In this document: positions 47,114 to 58,823 of the stretch, piece by piece
How the letters are laid out: each line of letters starts with the position of its first letter
Position numbering within the stretch: the first letter of the stretch is position 1
Origin: Usnea hakonensis
Lineage: Eukaryota > Ascomycota > Lecanoromycetes > Lecanorales > Parmeliaceae
Reading direction: 5' to 3'
Assembly: GCA_013423325.1 (NCBI GenBank)
Contig: BLJB01000032.1
Coordinates: 1-64,000 of the forward strand
Length of the DNA: 64,000 nucleotides
Translations under genes and position numbers: made by a program
Notes under the pieces: generated by a model
Seen by the model: only the letters and a program-made list of their open reading frames with translations
What the model was told of the DNA's origin: nothing
Database searches by the model: none

Positions 47114-47170
47114 AAGCCCTAGCCCTAATGATACATATCCTAGGATGGTGCATTTCCGGGTATATACGAG
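47114..47170 (-). repeat. Right terminal inverted repeat of the composite transposon
   Basis: Reverse complement of the left repeat, followed by TA at 47171-47172. Most of its differences from the left copy read as C to T or G to A in this copy. Confidence 0.85.
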
Positions 47171-47172
47171 TA

Positions 47173-47781
47173 TTAATAGGTACCTTAGTCAGAACGTTAA
47201 CGTCAACGCTAATTTTACGTCCAGTCTCCACGAGAAATGAAATTACATCTTCTATAGACGTCAACTTCGAGCAGACTACTTTGATTTCTAGGAGAATACG
47301 TCGCCATTCTTCGAAGGTTGCTTATGTACCGTTTTGGTGTGGCATCTAGTATTTAAAGGCAGTCAAATCAAGCTCGATGGCCATCCGCAAGCATTCGGGC
47401 GATTCTCATCAACATGTTCCTGCGCATCTTGAAATTGAATATAATTATCGATGGCTAGGACATTCACTACTAATTCATAGAGTGATCAGCGAACGAATAG
47501 AATTGGTGGCCAAGTACACCACAGTTGTATCACATGGCGATTTGGGCCGTTGGACATGGGGTTGTCCTGACACAGGAATCTGAAAGACAGATCGAAGGGG
47601 TCATCGCTTTGATGTCCATTGGCCTGGGTTCCGGTACGGTCCCGATGCGTTTTCTTGAGAGGCGGTAGGGTCTCAATCCCAATCAATAATTATTGCTGTT
47701 GAACGATTAATATGTATACCTGGCTCCTCTAATGATCGTGGGAAATGCTCATTCGTGGGGAACGGGAAATAGCTCCCGTGA
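47173..47781. other. Intergenic, right of the transposon
   Basis: Normal base composition resumes at the transposon edge. Short frames exist but none is recognisable. Confidence 0.35.
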
Positions 47782-49035
47782 TCAGCCCTCATGTAGACTC
47801 AGGAATCTCACGGTCTCGGGGTCTTCTTTAGCTGGCTCTGTGGGCACCTTCTTCAAAATATCCAGTCGACCCACAACCCTCAGCATCACCGTCAAAGCAA
47901 TTCTACTCGCCTCCCCGTTAAGACAGGCACGAGGCCCCAATCCGCAATGGATATAGCGGTCCGTAGGCCTATTTATCCGGACTGTATCCTGCTTGGGGAA
48001 GAAATCTGCTTCGCGGTTTGCACCGATGAAGCTGCAAACGACTTTTTCACCTGGTTTGAGGTTTACCAGGCGACCTCCGTTGTCTTCATTACTAGATGCG
48101 GTGATTTGGCAATACCAGCCAAAAGTTCCATTGAGACTGATTCCTTCCACTGCGCAGTGCAGGAGCTTGTCATCTGCTTCTATGTCTTCGGTTTTGGCCC
48201 ATCTCTTGATTTCGGGGAGGTACTTTTTGCCTCGGTCCAATAGGTAGTAGTCCAGTAGTTGAATAAAATAAATACCTCCAATTATATCAACTTGAACGAT
48301 GAGGCCGACCAGAGACTCTTACTCACCGCGCATGGTTGGCGACCACGACACCCGCCATTGGCTCGATCTGGGACCATAATATTTCCCTCACGCCCACTCC
48401 ACTTTCCGAAGGCTTTCTTACCATATGCACTCCATGATCCGTGAGGGGGCTATGCTGCTTATGCATGCCGTCGACTATACCAAAGACTTAGCCGGTCGCG
48501 TTGGCCATCTTAACATCGGATTCAACGAGCCTCACAAGCTCATCCGTCACGGCCTTGGCAGCGAGATGCAAGGGGAACGACTGTGCGGGATCGATCTCGA
48601 AGAAAATGCAGGTGAAAACGACGGTAAGCGCCATGTACATTTCTTGCTCCATGTACACGCCATGAGGATGCTCTTTCGGCTTTAGAGATAGCGAGAAGAC
48701 GCTGGCTGCGAAATTGACATGCGCAAGACTGCCCAAATTTGGGGCGTCAGCATTGGAGGACTCGCTGTCAATGTAGGTACCTACTCTCGGGTAATTTCCT
48801 GATCCCAGCGATCTTGCAATATTTCTCTATCAACGGTTTCAGCGTGATATGCTAGCAGAGATTCTTTGATTTGTTGATGCCAAGTGTTTCTGTGAAGCGC
48901 GGCGGTCATCAATTTCCCCTGTTTACGTGCGGCAAGATGTATCACCACTAAGCATGAAATCACGACCGCCCTTTCCCAAGAGCCACTCAAGCCATCATTC
49001 CACATGACGTTGAACTCCTGTGCATGCTCCAAGAT
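47782..49035 (-). pseudogene. Broken Ppo/linoleate-diol-synthase-like P450 domain remnant
   Basis: Read on the minus strand, several frames line up with the C-terminal half of fungal psi-factor-producing oxygenases. In order they show QEFNVMW, then LAHVNFAASVFSLSLKPKE with FFEIDPAQSFPL, then GIVDGMHKQHSPLTDHGVHM, WSQIEPMAG, and finally LLDYYLLDRGKKYLPEIKRW through VNLKPGEKVVC to the haem-ligand motif GLGPRACL. An in-frame TAA (about 48487) separates NATG from VFGIVDG in the same frame. The frame is lost near 48330, where the usual ANQ-LDYYL join no longer works. The N-terminal peroxidase/dioxygenase domain is not visible. An intact enzyme would oxygenate linoleic acid to oxylipin signals. This copy looks non-functional. 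Confidence 0.7.
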
Positions 49036-52000
49036 GTATTTGGCTCCTCGATAAATTGTAAGATTGAGTCTGGGTGGGCTCGGTCTAGGTCGATCCCAAG
49101 AACATTATTCCTCACGGCCAAGGTCGTGAAGATTTTTCCTGTTCTCACTGTAAGCTGTCAATCTAGAAAGTAAAGGTAGGGGAAACTTCCAAGGAGGGTC
49201 TTACCTTAGTAGGGTCACGAGGGTATTGTGAATGTACGGAATTGGCCATGAAGCAGTCAGGAAAAGCCCTGAAAAAGAGCCTATAGATAACACTGTCGCT
49301 GGTCAAGATATGTATGCCATCGCAGTGCTGTGAGCATCTTCACCAGCCTTATTCTACGGTCAGATCGCACTGAGCCTCACAGTAACCCCAAATCGTAAGG
49401 TTCTTTGGATCATAATCTATCCTGTAAAAGCGATCGCGCGGCGCACTCATGCGACAGCATCCGAGAGGATTGCCCGAGGGACGGTGAAAGTTGGTGCGAT
49501 TCCGATGCCGGGTTCCATAGAAATTGTGGCGCTCTCCGAAACCATCCCAGGATACACTTCTACATGGTCATGGTGCTCGTACTTAACATGATCGATGGTT
49601 GAGCGTGGTCCAAGTAGGAACCGCCGCAAGACTGTGTGGGGGAAAGGTTCCCGCTACAAGTGGGAGCTAGCTTCTCATCCTTAGAACAGAAGTGAAGGCC
49701 ATAGAAGCCTCGTGGCTTCGTAACAATGTCTTGCGAGTTGGTTGCGGTGATCGTAAAGAGAAAAAATATCTGATCACATATGCTAGCATGAATGATTTGG
49801 CCAAACCGTTCAAACGTGTTCGCAACGTCCCCCCTTCGGACAGTATGATCTCCGGAGTGATTCAAGTTCTCTTTTTCCGATTCGAAAGGGGCAAAGGAGC
49901 TATGATGTTCCTCGAGGGCTAGGTTACCCTTCGTTTCACCATCGTTCCGTTGCTATTTAGTCCTACTGCCCATATCGACGAAGAAGAAGGCTATTCGTCA
50001 ATACGTCCAAACCGTCTCCAGCAGCTGAACAGAATATAGACAATTCTGTGCTTCGATGGCACCGGGCATATACGTTCCGATGAGACGAGTCCTTCGTGGA
50101 CAGAAAGAAAACCGATGGTCCTGCACAAGGCAACTCCGCAAATAGCAACATCCTAAAGATTACGGGATGCTGGATATACAAATTGCGAAAAGCAGTGTTA
50201 TCAAGTATCCCATTTTGGAGAGTCTCTCAAGTTTCAACATGGTTCGATTCTCTCTAGGCTGGAATCGGAACATAAGTCAATACACAATACATCTCACACG
50301 CAAGCAAGCTGGCCTGACTCAGCTCATGGTACCAGAAAGCCCAAGACTCTGCTGTTGGCACGTCTTTCGACTCACATTCCATGTATGATCCGCCCTTGTA
50401 GTGAGACCGAAGCTATGCAGCCAACAATTTGTTAGGGCGCATATCAGTTTTTCATGCAGGTCTGTGTATCTGGAGCCTCCAGGGCGTGGTTGCGCCCAAG
50501 TTTCAGAGCCTGACAAACGTCTCGAGAGTCTATAGCACGACAAGGAGACATTTGAAGGTCAATTGTCCATCTTGAGTGGAAAATGCTGAATCGAAAGTCA
50601 TTAATAGTGCTATGAAGATAACGGCTAGTTTCTTTTCCGGTTTCAGCAAGGGTGCTTACGTGGCATGCTTCCTTGCGGAAATGCTAAACCATGTGGGCCT
50701 ACTCAATGCTGGCAATGGAAGGCTCTTGCTCGGTGGTAGCGAGGGGAAGAGAACATCGCAGACAAGAGGAATGAGATTAAAGGAATGCTTGACTTTCTAC
50801 TGGCTTTCCGTGAGACCTTTCAGTGAGACCTTTCAGTAGTCGTCCAGTCCGACGTAGTTGGTTCCTTGGTCTCTTTGACACTGGTAATTTCACTCGTCCA
50901 TCTACTATTTACAGAGGCTTTAGCTGAATCTCCGCACATCATACGAGGCATGATCAGTATACTCTCTGTCAGCAAAGGTGGCAAAGATTGCCTGTTTTGA
51001 TTAAGTCCTCGATGGTTGCCTTGATTGATCGATCTCATTGTCGTCATTCCTATCTTGTCATCAGCCACAACTGTCGCATATATATAGCACTTAGCATGAC
51101 CAAGCACAAACAAACTATCCCGATAACGTATCCGCTCATGATTCTGAGATGAGGTATTGATCGAGATACTATGCATCAATCTTTGCGCCTGGCTCACGCA
51201 CACAATGACCAAGCCGAGTCATAATACGATGGCTCGTAACTATTTCTCGTCGCCTTTCGAGAGACCTTCATTGCAGCATCATTGAGCGCGAAAGCGGTGA
51301 CAATTCGTGGTTCCCGCAAGCGGCTTTAGCGCGTCAATTATTCAACATGACGATGCATTAAACCATTTTGATTTACAAGTGTGGGCTTAACACTGTCCAT
51401 GATATCGTTACTTTCATCATCTCGTTGAGTTAAAACCCTACCTCTACTAGATTAGTAGAGCAAAGCAGCATAGCGAAGCTGATTCGGGCCCGGAAGGATC
51501 TTCAACCCTGATATTCTGACTTGTGTGCGTAATGCGCAGTGGTGGTGGAAAGCACTCTTCGAGAGCTTTAACACTGGGGAGACACGAAAACGAATCTTCA
51601 GAGGGAGTCGGGTATGATGGCGTCAACAAAAGCTACGTCCAAGCATTTCTCACCAATCGATCCTCACGTTCCAATACTACAGCGCAGTAGTGTATCTTAG
51701 TTACCTAGGGTGACATTCGCTAGTGTTCTAGTGACCGATGGAGATTTGTGGGTGCCCCTTCAATTCTAACAGAATTGGCAGGAACGTCGTCGCTAGGGTC
51801 CGAGGAATGAGCGACACGTAAAATCTCGACTGCTCCCACCACGCTGTTGTCACAGGCAGACGGAGCGTTCGAAAGTTAAGGGTCCACTCAGAAGCCCATG
51901 TAAGAGAATTACGAATCGTCGACTGTCAATCTGGTTGAAAGAATTGTGCAGAAGCTCGACGCCCTATGGGCGGAGACAAATGGTATCTGATACTCTATTG

Positions 52001-52454
52001 GGGCTCAACACCTGTGATAATGCAAGAAACGAAGTTTCACCCGTGAAACCTTATCATTCATGTTGTTTTCTTGCGCAGCAGGTCGGGGAATCGCTGTCCA
52101 GAGGAAAGCCTGCTGCGCTATTCCGTAATGCCGTCGTCAATAGCGTCCTAGACAATGTCTGACCTCGATCATAATCAAGTCATCCAATTTGAAATAATTG
52201 AGTTCAATTGGAGTCGAAGAAGCTGAAGATGAAGATGGGGCGTGCCTCCGCAGGCAGATGATGCATAACGCCAGCGTTGATACCAAAGGTTGAGGGTAGA
52301 GCCTAGTAGATATCCAGTAGGATAGAACAACTGTACAAATGCTCCTTGCTCGGATTTGATTTTGTGGTTGCACCCACAACATGTCCGTATAGGTGGAAAT
52401 CAAAGTGACACAATTGATACGAGACAAAGCTTGGTTGCAGAGTAGACGTCATCA
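49036..52454. other. 3.4-kb stretch with no supportable gene
   Basis: Composition is ordinary but only short, unrelated frames occur on both strands, and I found no splice arrangement that gives a recognisable protein. It may hold further decayed parts of the oxygenase gene on its left edge and other gene relics. No repeat or RNA gene was identified. Confidence 0.4.
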
Positions 52455-53603
52455 TCACCGTCCGCCAGCTGGACTCACAGCAGGACTCAGGCTCAAGGCC
52501 GGACTGACGCTTCCTGATATTGCCTCTTGATGACTCCTCCTCTCATTCTCTCGACGGACAAGAAGCTCCACGAAGTCTCTCCCTTCACCTTCCTCGAACC
52601 CGGCACGGAAAGAGCTAGATCCGGCTACCATGTAATCCCCAGCGCCTTCTAATACAAACGGCGTCATCGGTTCGCCAGGGCTCCTCAGAGGGTTGAGTCG
52701 TGGGGGGGTTGGTTTGGAGCTTTCGCTTGACAAGGATGGAGACCAAGAAGCTTTGGCTGTATCGTTAATTATGTCTCGCTGATACTGTAACAGCTGTTTT
52801 TTGGCGCCTAGATCACGACCAGAACGTGGTTGCGAGGTAACCGAGCGTGAGCTGAGGTGCGATGGAGCTGGACTAGCCTCCCTTGACGGAAAATTTGCGG
52901 GGTGATATTTGGGAAGACCAGCCAGGTTGAGACTTTGCATTGGCGCCCTAGCTTTTTGGCGGTTTTTGACCGAGGGTAAAGGGCCCGATACTCTAGGAGA
53001 GAGCGGAGACGAGGGTCTGTGGGAAGCCGTTTCAGACCGTGGACTCATTTTTGCCAGGCCTTTCAGCGCAGCTGAAGAGTCTCGACTACCAGAATTTTTC
53101 TGCACACGCGAAGAGTAATATGGCGTCAAGGACTCGCTGATCCGAGGCTCAGCGTTATGCCAAGATGTAAAATATTGCCCTTGCGGTGCCCGAGCTGTCA
53201 AGGGTGTGGTTGGGCGTGAAAGCTGACCTTCGCCTCTTCTCCTCGCAGGTATATCGATGGGTGCCGAGGCTTTTTCTGAAGGGGATTCTGCGAGAGTATG
53301 GAGTACTCTAGGGGACCGCGACGGTCTTAGAGCAGTCGATGAGAGGTCTAAGTGAAGCGGAGGTTCATTGAACTGTGGACTGGTGCGGGCCCTCAGCCTG
53401 GCGGAGAAAGAGGCCGACAGACGACGATCAGGACTGGTACTTGAACGGGCTCTTAGATTTCGACGGCTGTCAATGTTTTCAATGTTGTCAATGTTTGAGA
53501 ATGTAAAAGTTTCCGTGATGGATGGGTGGGTGCCTAATTGTGAAGCTTCTTCCTCTGTAGTTGCTTTGCTATGGGAAGCCGGGGATGAGGGAGAGAAAGC
53601 CAT
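52455..53603 (-). CDS. Disordered Ser/Pro-rich fungal protein, unknown function
   Basis: A single-exon frame of 382 residues starts at an ATG. Function is not recognised. Most of the sequence is Ser/Pro/Arg-rich and disordered, with many SP and TP sites and two near-identical IDNIEN repeats. One ordered-looking block stands out in the second half: LNLAGLPKYHPANFPSREAS, then GRDLGAKKQLLQYQRDIIND, a Pro-rich LNPLRSPGEPMTPFVLEG segment and GDYMVAGSS. That block contains the only predicted helix and is the likely conserved core. Many proline-directed kinase sites suggest regulation by phosphorylation. The AAGGTA motif cluster lies about 160 bp upstream. Confidence 0.75.
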   Translation of the reverse strand: MAFSPSSPASHSKATTEEEASQLGTHPSITETFTFSNIDNIENIDSRRNLRARSSTSPDRRLSASFSARLRARTSPQFNEPPLHLDLSSTALRPSRSPRVLHTLAESPSEKASAPIDIPARRRGEGQLSRPTTPLTARAPQGQYFTSWHNAEPRISESLTPYYSSRVQKNSGSRDSSAALKGLAKMSPRSETASHRPSSPLSPRVSGPLPSVKNRQKARAPMQSLNLAGLPKYHPANFPSREASPAPSHLSSRSVTSQPRSGRDLGAKKQLLQYQRDIINDTAKASWSPSLSSESSKPTPPRLNPLRSPGEPMTPFVLEGAGDYMVAGSSSFRAGFEEGEGRDFVELLVRRENERRSHQEAISGSVSPALSLSPAVSPAGGR

Positions 53604-54532
53604 GTTTGAGGGGAGAAAGGACCTAACATAAGTACTCTATGGTCGTGAACTTGTGCATTAGAAGACGGTCTAAGGATATTGGAGGCTTCCGAATTGAGGA
53701 TTTGTATGGTTGCTGAGACAATCTCCGCGGGAACTGGCGGGACTTCCGAATTTAGTGGGATGCCAAGAAGGTAAGTACGGTAAGGTACAGTAGGTACTTT
53801 ACTCATACATTACGTCATGGAAAGTACCTTAGGTGAAGCACTCCCGGGAAAGTCTTGTTGAATACTTTAGAGAGTAATAAATTAAAATGGAACGGAGCAA
53901 GGTAAGAGTGCATATACCGATACTTATACGTGCAACGTCATTATGATGACCAAGCAAATTCAATTGGAATGAAAGATTTCCGCCGTGTCCCGAGACGGAG
54001 TTGTACGTGTATCGGAGCTAGGATGAAAGTAATGTCTGGTCAATCGACAGCGAAATCGACGACAGCTTGCTTCTTTTCCCTCTGGGTCGCAGCCATTACG
54101 CGTCGTTTTGCACAAAAATGTGCGCCATTATGGGTTTACTTTACAGTTCGGCAGAGGTTGGGACCGGAGAAGATGCTGGCAACCTTGTCAGTTCACCAAT
54201 TCATCCGTACTAGTCCACGTATCAAAGTTGATCTGTTGAATGTAATATGTACAATGAGCGAAGGCTTTGATCGGCCCCACACCTTTTTACTCATATGCCC
54301 CGTAATTCCCCCAATCGTTGCTTTGAACAAAACTTGGTCATTCACTTGGGCAAGGCCATACATAGTAACCCCCGTCGTATCAAACGAAAATGCGAAGTAT
54401 GATAGAGTGCATCCCATCAGAACCTCGAAGAAGTGAATCATGCGCTAAGCAGTGATGATAAATCATCTCATAGTATCTGCTCAACCAGAGAGGGCGGAGG
54501 CATCCTCTACAGCGTTCCATGTAGGAAATAAT
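53604..54532. other. Intergenic with AAGGTA motif cluster
   Basis: Several AAGGTA or TACCTT motifs lie at about 53768-53835, including GTAAGGTACAGTAGGTAC. A 169-codon open frame at 53930-54436 has no ATG near its start and no recognisable motif, so it is not annotated as a gene. Confidence 0.45.
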
Positions 54533-56352
54533 TTAAAAAGATGAGCCGTGAGTATGGGCGTGGCGGTGCAAGTGGGAATCCCTCTTCGCCCTTTTGGACG
54601 ACGAGGTGTCAGCGCTGAGGCTGTATACCGAAGCGGGGCTGTAGCCGCCGTTGGCTCCACCACAAATCTGAGTCTGGTCGGCTGTGCAGACCGAATTGCA
54701 CATGCCTTGCACAAGTCCATTGATGGCGGTGTTGGAGGCTGTTTTTTCTAACTTCGGGGCCTCACTGCCACAGAAACATTGGTAGGAATACTCTACCATC
54801 ATCCACGTGTACTTTGTCGTCTGACCTTTCTGCGCCTGGTCCGCTGTCCCTGTGCCACTGCAGAAGCCTGCGCACCACTCGGGTGTGACGGGGCTCGGGA
54901 GCGAAGCAGATGCACCGGTCAAAAGGCGATCAAAATTGACATAATCCAAATAACATCCTTGGTAAGTCCACCCAGGGATATCCGAGTGTTGAGTAGTTGG
55001 CGTACTTAGACCAGCTTCTTCGCAGGTTGCCTGCACGGCCTCCTCGGGGCCTGACTGACGTTTGTTGCATCCTGGCTGATTTTCCAACCAACCCCAGATG
55101 GGTTCGTCCACAGGGGGCGGCACCGAGCATGCGTTCATCTCGTCGTTAGTGTTGATAACTGAAGCATCCAAGCATGCATCGACCTCGTTGTCGCCGTCAC
55201 AGGTTTTGCATTCTTCAATAAGAGTTTGCAAGGTATTGGTGTCCCAACCGGCAAGCTTGAGTGCATCAGCCTGTGTTTCTAGAAAAGAGTAGAAGCGCTG
55301 ATGTGATGACTCACGAAATCTCCGTGGATACCATAACCGGTGGGATCGCCTTGCGCCAATTCAAAGGGCCAGGCGTCAGTAGCAGGGTTCCAATCGCCAC
55401 TCTTTGCGAAGCGATCGATGTCCCAATAGACTTCCATGTGCATTGCAGGGAAATGCTTCCAGCCGGTCGGGCAATTCTGTTCACCGTTTGTAGTGCCTGC
55501 GGTACTCGAGAATTGCCTCCCAGACTTGAAGTCCGTAAGGCTTTTGGTGTCCCAGCAATCGGGAAAATAAACGTCGTAACGCAAGCCTGTTGCATATGCG
55601 TCACAATTGACCATGGGAAAGCCCAAGCCGGCATTACCAAAAGGATTTTGTTTCGCATATGGGTTCGATCCATCCGCTTTCGAGGAAGAGAGTCAGTGAG
55701 GAGGGGTGGGTTCGCGACGCGGTCACTTACCTGTAGGACAGGTGAATTGGACTGGCTGGGGGATGCCTTGACCAGGGTCTCTTCCTAGGTAGATACCCCC
55801 GCCCTTTAGTGGGGTCGTCTCCGAATCCGTTAAATTGCGTCTGTAAGGATCACCAACAAGCATTTGAAGGCCAGGTGGGAAGGCTACGATCTTGTCGGAT
55901 GTTTTCATAGAAGAGCTAGAGAGTCAGTGAAAAGTGCGAATTCGGGATGCTGTTACCGACCTGTAGTAGACTTTTTCTTGAGTGGCAGCGACTGGAATAT
56001 AGCTATTATTCTTGGGTGATCTGAAACTCAACCTTGGGGTCCAATAGGCACTCTTATCCGCTTTGGCCTGTGCGGATGTGCATGACGCATTGAGGGCGCT
56101 GTCTCCGTCGAGGAAGGGACCAAAGTTGGAGTTTCCCATGCCCATGTGCACATGGGCTGAGGCCTTCCCAGGGGAGATGATGGGGTCCACTCGTCCGAAC
56201 ATGACAGGGGCCATGCCAACGATGACTTGATTTATAAGGGCTGGAGTTACCGAGCTACCGGGAGCTGGAGTGCACGCCGACGGGCCAAGGCTGTGGACGA
56301 GGGACGAATGAGCGAGTAGAGAGGCCATCTGGCCAATGGTAGAGAGACGCAT
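54533..56352 (-). CDS. Secreted DUF1996 and WSC-domain protein
   Basis: Exons 56352-55961, 55915-55731, 55676-55315 and 55270-54533 give 558 residues. A moderately hydrophobic N-terminus ending near HSLGPSA serves as the probable signal peptide. The DUF1996 domain spans about residues 35-300, with the conserved DPIISPGKASAHVHMGMGNS, QMLVGDPYRR, FPMVNCDAYATGLRYDVYFP, DCWD, and HMEVYWDID blocks. The WSC domain (residues about 415-520) reads YQGCYLDYVNFDRLL and CAGFCSGTG with paired cysteines. The C-terminus is His/Ser-rich. WSC domains bind glucan-type carbohydrates, so an extracellular or wall role is likely. DUF1996 has no settled function. The fourth exon needs an acceptor 14 bp past the first AG to stay in frame. 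Confidence 0.9.
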
Positions 56353-58302
56353 GATGCGCTGTTTCTTGGAGCAAACAATGGTTGTTCAAGTGGCAGGTAC
56401 TGGTGGCAGTAATTTTGGAAATATGGTAGGGACAGACAATCAATACAAAAGACTGAGCGAAAGGAGTGACTAGCACGAAAGAGTCTCGGACTCTGTAATG
56501 CGAAAAAAATGAATGATCAAAGGAGTGTGGGGAGAGTTGATGAAGAAGAAAAAGGAAAGACGTTGAGAGGGAGAATTCGGACGATCTTCAGGGGCTTTAA
56601 AGTGAGGGAGCATATAACAGAAACCGGCGCTAACAGCTACTAACTACTTACAGCCGTCAGAATCTTGAAACCAACGCAAGCTTCTTTTTGGACCTTCAAA
56701 TTAATTCGAATTTGGAGGCGTGGAGCTCCCCTGCTCCTCATCAGTCATCTTTTGCCCCTCCGTTCTGATCGCTCTGACCTCATAACAGCCTGAAAGGTCC
56801 ATGCTGGCAAAATCTGGAGAGCATGAGACGGATTAGCATGAGAAAGACATGCTGACCACGAATGATCAAAGGCAAGGTAAATTATTAACAGAAATGGAGT
56901 ATTGGAGTATACTTCTACCTGCTGGAGCTCCTTGGCGGACCAGGGCTGTCATCATGATCAATCATTATCATTGCTCAAGAAAGTAATTTGGAAGGAGGGT
57001 CAGCATGTGCCAACAATTCAGGAGTATGTTGTGTTTGTAGCTGCGGCAAATATCAATTGTTGGTAGGGCCGTACGAGTACCTACGAGGATTTTTATTCTT
57101 CCTCAATCCTCATGACATGGCGTAGCGCTTTATAAAATTGGGACTCTTGGACACTTCCAATCATAGCCTAGAATCATGCAAGAGCAGGGGGTTCGACCTT
57201 TGAGGGGAAATATCAGCCGGCCGACGCACAACGGGACGGCGGCAGGATTATTAAGGTGTGTGAAGATGGAGTTAGCAAAAGCGCCATTGTCACCCTTTAA
57301 TCAAATCATCCTTGTCGGCGTTGTCCCAGCTGAGTCAGCTTTGATCCGCTTCAATGGGCGAGGGCTGGTGCAAGCCGGAGACGAGTAGGGCCAAGGAATA
57401 ACAATCAATTTTACCAATATCAACTATGGCGCTTGAGCCAATATATAATTACAGATACGTATTACTTTAGCAGATGCAGCTTACCGATTGAAAATTTTGA
57501 TTCGTGATCCAGCCGCCTGCAGAATCAGTAATCAAATCCCCCTTCGCCAGACTGTCCAGACAAATGAGCCACGGCGGCTGGCTGGAACTCAATCAGTTGA
57601 TGTTGATTACCGAATATAAAGAAAGTCTACAAGTCGGAGAAAGGTCCTTCGCTCGATGAAATCCTGGACTCCATCCGTCTGACCGAGTTTCGATTAACAG
57701 CATGTGAATTGAAATATGTAATAATCTGTGGTGCCGACTGCCAAATGTTACCTACCCTACCAACCAACAATGCTTTATGCCTTCCATGGTGCAGCCAAAA
57801 CCTAGACACCACACACAATTTTTTGCTATCAACCTAGTATTGCTCACTCTCAGTCTCGGGTGTACTGTTTACTTAGTGAGTACGGTAAGTGTTTGGGTAA
57901 CTAGTGTGACTCCGACTTTGATTTTGCTTTCGCCGGGCTGCTTCCGCCAAATGAAATCATGGAATTGCTTCTATCTTCTCAGAATGCTCTATCCATTCAA
58001 GCTTCACACGACTTGCTCTTTGGTAGAGCCGAGAGGACCTAAAAAAAAAACATTTCTCATGGCAGGCGCAGCTCTGGAAACCGAGCAGCATGTTTTCCGT
58101 GGCGTCCAACCGCAGAACACAATGTTGTCACTGTGCTGATGGGATAAATGCCGCATTTGCTGCGCTCCTGCGAGCTTCGAAAAGTTGCCCATCTGTGGAG
58201 GTTTCTTCCGGCCGATATCTAATGCCCCGTGGTCCAGCTTCTTAATTTCTTCAGTGTTGTATTTTGAAAATCAGTACACAGACCTAGCCCAGTTTAAGAA
58301 TC
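56353..58302. other. Intergenic, no supportable gene
   Basis: Almost 2 kb upstream of the DUF1996-WSC gene hold only short frames. One at 57777 begins with a plausible single membrane helix followed by a GTAAGT donor, but no continuation could be assembled. The first 300 bp are probably promoter and leader of the minus-strand gene. Confidence 0.4.
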
Positions 58303-58573
58303 ATGCCACTAATAGACGTAAAATCGTACGAGGACCGGCCTCTTGGAATCCAAGGTACAGCTAATGATCCTCACAGACCTTGGATTTCTGACATTACAGT
58401 AACCTTCAGCGCTGGCCTCCTGGTTTTCCTGTGAGTCTCCTATTCTCATAATATATCTATTCCCCCACTACACCAATCAATATATTGTCGTACTCCGTTA
58501 TCACTTCTAGCGTAGGCCAATTGAGTGCCCAGAGGCCGTTTACCTGTAGCGTTTCATCGACCAAGAACAGTAC
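58303..58573 (+). CDS. Possible two-exon membrane-protein fragment
   Basis: An ATG frame 58303-58430 ends at a good GTGAGT donor and joins at 58511 to a second open segment, giving SAGLLVFLVGQLSAQRPF. That is one coherent membrane helix with a polar N-terminus, as in small fungal single-pass proteins. A further donor follows at 58574, but no third exon is convincing. It may be a real small gene, a decayed one, or chance. Confidence 0.25.
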
Positions 58574-58823
58574 GTGAGTTACCCGTGCACGCTACTTTCA
58601 ATAGCTGAGAATCGCCATGATAGTAGGACACAAGAGCACAGGATCCAGAGTAAGCGGGGGAAAGACGAGACATCGCCTTGCTTAAGTCTTCAAATAAGTA
58701 CAAAGGATGAAGAGAGTACTGAATTTCCCAAAAAGTGTCCTGCGCAGTCAGGGTGCAACGAACCCAAAATTTACATACCGTTGCTTGAGAATCCCGATGA
58801 TGAAACGGCTTCTAGCTCATGAA

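Larger units (their letters stand above)
41436..47172 (+). mobile_element. Composite pogo/Fot1-type DNA transposon with TA duplications and nested insertions
   Basis: Inverted repeats of 57 bp (41438-41494 and 47114-47170) are each bordered on the outside by TA, the target duplication of Tc1/mariner and pogo elements. They start CTCGTATA and differ at five positions, all transitions. Inside are a minisatellite, a degraded transposase of the pogo/Fot1 type in the same island, and two retro-type insertions with their own duplications. Without the two insertions the element would be about 3.96 kb, larger than classical Fot1/Pot2 (about 2 kb), so other material may be included. Most of the island is extremely TA-rich, as expected after RIP. 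Confidence 0.8.

Noticed and set aside
49560..49865. Minus-strand frame with faint resemblance to catalase around PRGFYGLHF
   Set aside because: The match is short, key residues are missing and no neighbouring catalase motif is present.
53930..54436. 169-codon open frame on the plus strand
   Set aside because: No ATG near its start, no recognised motif, and it lies in an intergenic region with motif repeats.
57777..58139. Frame beginning with a membrane helix, possible small UstYa-like gene
   Set aside because: Beyond the first helix no expected motif follows and no exon chain could be built.
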